Source: Rhizobium sp. SSA_523 (GTDB lineage Bacteria; Pseudomonadota; Alphaproteobacteria; Rhizobiales; Rhizobiaceae). From it: a DNA stretch of 64,000 nt. Shown one piece after another: positions 62,477 through 64,000 of this stretch (position 1 is the first letter of the stretch; every line of letters starts with the position of its first letter). The DNA is taken from positions 992,001-1,056,000 of the forward strand of contig NZ_CP129381.1 of the NCBI RefSeq assembly GCF_030435705.1, in the 5' to 3' direction. The notes below the pieces were generated by a model. That model had not been told where the DNA came from and did not search any database. It saw nothing but the letters and a program-made list of their open reading frames with translations. The translations under genes were made by a program, and so were the position numbers.

Positions 62477-63190
62477 ATGCGTAAACTGCAATCATCACCG
62501 AGGATTGGCCTGACCAGAATGACCCTTCCGAAACGTCTCTATCAGCAGATCGCCGATCAGGTCCGGCTATTGATCCAGAACGGCCAATATCCGGCAGGAT
62601 CGCGGCTGCCACCGGAACGGGAACTTGCCCAGACGCTCGGCGTATCGCGCCCCTCGCTGCGAGAGGCCCTGATCGCACTGGAAATCGACGGATCGATCGA
62701 GATCCGCATGGGCTCTGGCATCTATGTCCTGTCGGCGGGCAAGACCGCGCCGTCGGGCCGTTCTCTGGGTGAAAGCCCGACCGAACTGATGCAGGCGCGC
62801 GCCGTGATCGAAAGCGCGGTGATCGCCAAGGCCACAGCGGCGATGACGCAAGCGACGCTGGCCACTCTGTCCGGCATCCTCGACAGCATGCGCCAGGAAA
62901 TCGCCGAAGGACGAAAGCCCATCGATCAGGATCGGCTTTTCCATCTGACCATTGCGGAACAGGCCGGAAACTCGGTTCTGGCGGAAATCGTTGCCAACCT
63001 CTTCGATGAGCGGCACAGCCCGATCTCCGACCATATGCGCGGCCGCTTCGAAACGCCCGAAACCTGGTCGGAGGCTTTGCTGGAGCACGAGGCGATCCTC
63101 GCCTCGCTCGAGGCCCGCGATCCACTTGCGGCGCAAGCCACGATGCATGCGCATCTTACCGCATCAAGGCGGCGGTGGCTGGAAAGCTGA
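62477..63190 (+). CDS. GntR-family regulator, FadR subfamily
   Basis: A 237-residue regulator. The N-terminal winged helix-turn-helix (about residues 18-85, with LYQQIADQVRLLIQNGQYPAGSRLPPERELAQTLG as the helix region) is followed by the all-helical FCD effector domain, with metal-site histidines in FHLTIAEQAGN and LEHEAILASL. It is divergent from the importer-catabolic operon and probably represses it until a pathway intermediate binds. The start may be ATG 62477 or ATG 62519; neither has a clear ribosome-binding site. Confidence 0.92.
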   Translation: MRKLQSSPRIGLTRMTLPKRLYQQIADQVRLLIQNGQYPAGSRLPPERELAQTLGVSRPSLREALIALEIDGSIEIRMGSGIYVLSAGKTAPSGRSLGESPTELMQARAVIESAVIAKATAAMTQATLATLSGILDSMRQEIAEGRKPIDQDRLFHLTIAEQAGNSVLAEIVANLFDERHSPISDHMRGRFETPETWSEALLEHEAILASLEARDPLAAQATMHAHLTASRRRWLES

Positions 63191-63225
63191 GGTCTTGAGC
63201 GCTTCGCGGCGACGGCGACAGGCTT

Positions 63226-64000
63226 CTAGCGCGACATCTCGAACTGCAGATCGACACCGAACCAGGCATGCGCCGGGATCGTGATCCGGCCTTGCCCGAT
63301 GGAATATTCGATCCCCTCTTTGCCAAGCAGCGCCGACACTGCGGCCAGATCGTCGACGAGAAGGGTAAAGGCGACAAGCCCGCCCGCCCCCGCGTCAGGC
63401 GAAATCGCGATGCGTCCCTGTTTTTGCAAAGGCAGGACTGCGTCCTGCGGCACGAAGGCGCCATCGGCAAAGGCCTGCAGAAATGCGGCATGATGGCCCG
63501 GATCGCTCGCTTGCACCGTGACCTCGGTGACGTTCCTGGCGCCGTTGGCATGCTGCTGGAAAGCCGTGTTCCAGAAGGCATCCGGGAAATGCTGCTGGCA
63601 GACGAAGAAGGAGGCATCCGGCACGGCCGGATCATGAGCAAAGGCCAGCGTGAAGGCCACATGGGTTTCGCTGCCATCCGGACGGCGTCCCTTGCGTTCA
63701 AAGAAGAAGGGTTCGAAGGCGCCGATGCCGCGCTTGGCAAAGCGGTGCGCATCGTGCCGTGCATCCTCGCTGTCGAGAACGAGCATGGCGAGCCCCTCGC
63801 GCCGGGCGAGGTAATCCCGAACAAAGGCACCGAAGCTGAAGTGGCCCGGCCGGTGTTCCTCGATCAGGCTTTCATCGCCGACTGTGATCAACTCCAGGAA
63901 GGAGGAGTGAAACTGCACGATGCGGTTTTCCGTGCCCCAGGGATGGCGATTGCGCCCGCCGACCTGGAAGCCAAGGGCCCGATACCGTTCAGCCACGGCA
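63226..64000 (-). CDS. VOC-superfamily (glyoxalase-like) protein, N-terminus beyond the window
   Basis: About 257 visible residues of a two-module vicinal-oxygen-chelate protein. It has the family opening GRNRHPWGTENRIVQF with a candidate metal His, ELITVGDESL, HVAFTLAFAHDP and the second module from VTEVTVQASDP to WFGVDLQFEM. The reading frame continues past 64000, so the true start is not visible; the ATG at 63994-63996 is probably internal. The substrate and metal are unknown. It is convergent with the GntR gene and need not belong to the L-fucose cluster. Confidence 0.8.
   Translation of the reverse strand, partial: AVAERYRALGFQVGGRNRHPWGTENRIVQFHSSFLELITVGDESLIEEHRPGHFSFGAFVRDYLARREGLAMLVLDSEDARHDAHRFAKRGIGAFEPFFFERKGRRPDGSETHVAFTLAFAHDPAVPDASFFVCQQHFPDAFWNTAFQQHANGARNVTEVTVQASDPGHHAAFLQAFADGAFVPQDAVLPLQKQGRIAISPDAGAGGLVAFTLLVDDLAAVSALLGKEGIEYSIGQGRITIPAHAWFGVDLQFEMSR

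Noticed and set aside
60591..62513. 640-codon open frame on the plus strand
   Set aside because: It is the antisense of the sugar ABC ATPase gene, whose motifs are unmistakable on the minus strand.

Overview
This is a gene-dense, GC-rich chromosomal window from an alphaproteobacterium, most likely a Rhizobiaceae member (Rhizobium/Agrobacterium/Neorhizobium type). The evidence is the mix of families: several carbohydrate and polyamine-type ABC importers, a TraI-like LuxI enzyme with a LuxR partner, soluble PAS-PAS chemoreceptors, an HWE histidine kinase, and a non-phosphorylative L-fucose cluster laid out as in rhizobia. This assignment comes from family knowledge, not a database search. I see no tRNA, rRNA, insertion sequence, phage gene or CRISPR array.

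Layout. 1-8744 (minus) is one long operon: IclR regulator, two large proteins of unknown family, an M19 dipeptidase, a complete Pot-type ABC importer and a RidA-family protein cut by the window edge. Four junctions are 4-base stop/start overlaps. 9080-12703 (minus) holds a cupin-type XRE regulator, GabT and an acetolactate-synthase-like ThDP enzyme. One AT-rich motif recurs at the XRE promoter, the gabT promoter and the IclR promoter, suggesting a common GABA/polyamine regulon. 12933-17984 is signalling: HWE kinase, double-domain KaiC-like ATPase, CheY-like receiver and a soluble chemoreceptor. 18056-19652 is a LuxI/LuxR pair. 19759-25393 (minus) is an Opp-type peptide importer, with a hairpin after the binding-protein gene. 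25587-30714 holds a membrane-anchored phosphatase, a CDF cation exporter next to queF, a second PAS-PAS chemoreceptor ending in a CheR-docking-like pentapeptide, and ribB behind a clear FMN riboswitch.

30960-40674 is a divergent sugar cluster: a ribose-type ABC importer, two SDR dehydrogenases, a split transketolase, an FGGY kinase and a SorC regulator. Matching operator-like sequences lie in the divergent promoter and before the regulator gene. The logic is import, oxidation to a ketose, phosphorylation and transketolase cleavage; the substrate is unknown. 40774-45971 is a LysR regulator divergent from dabB-dabA, an inorganic-carbon pump that is unexpected in a heterotroph. 46012-50799 holds an MFS exporter and two divergent cyclic-di-GMP enzymes.

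50837-63190 is an L-fucose-type catabolic cluster: GntR regulator, ABC importer, aldose dehydrogenase, lactonase, mutarotase, L-fuconate dehydratase, keto-deoxy-acid dehydrogenase, diketo-acid hydrolase, plus a zinc alcohol dehydrogenase and a UxaA-type dehydratase. The SDR gene for the keto-deoxy-acid step is frameshifted in this sequence. The window ends inside a VOC-superfamily gene.

Best candidates for something undescribed: the two unknown proteins of the IclR/M19/Pot operon, and the split-transketolase sugar cluster.
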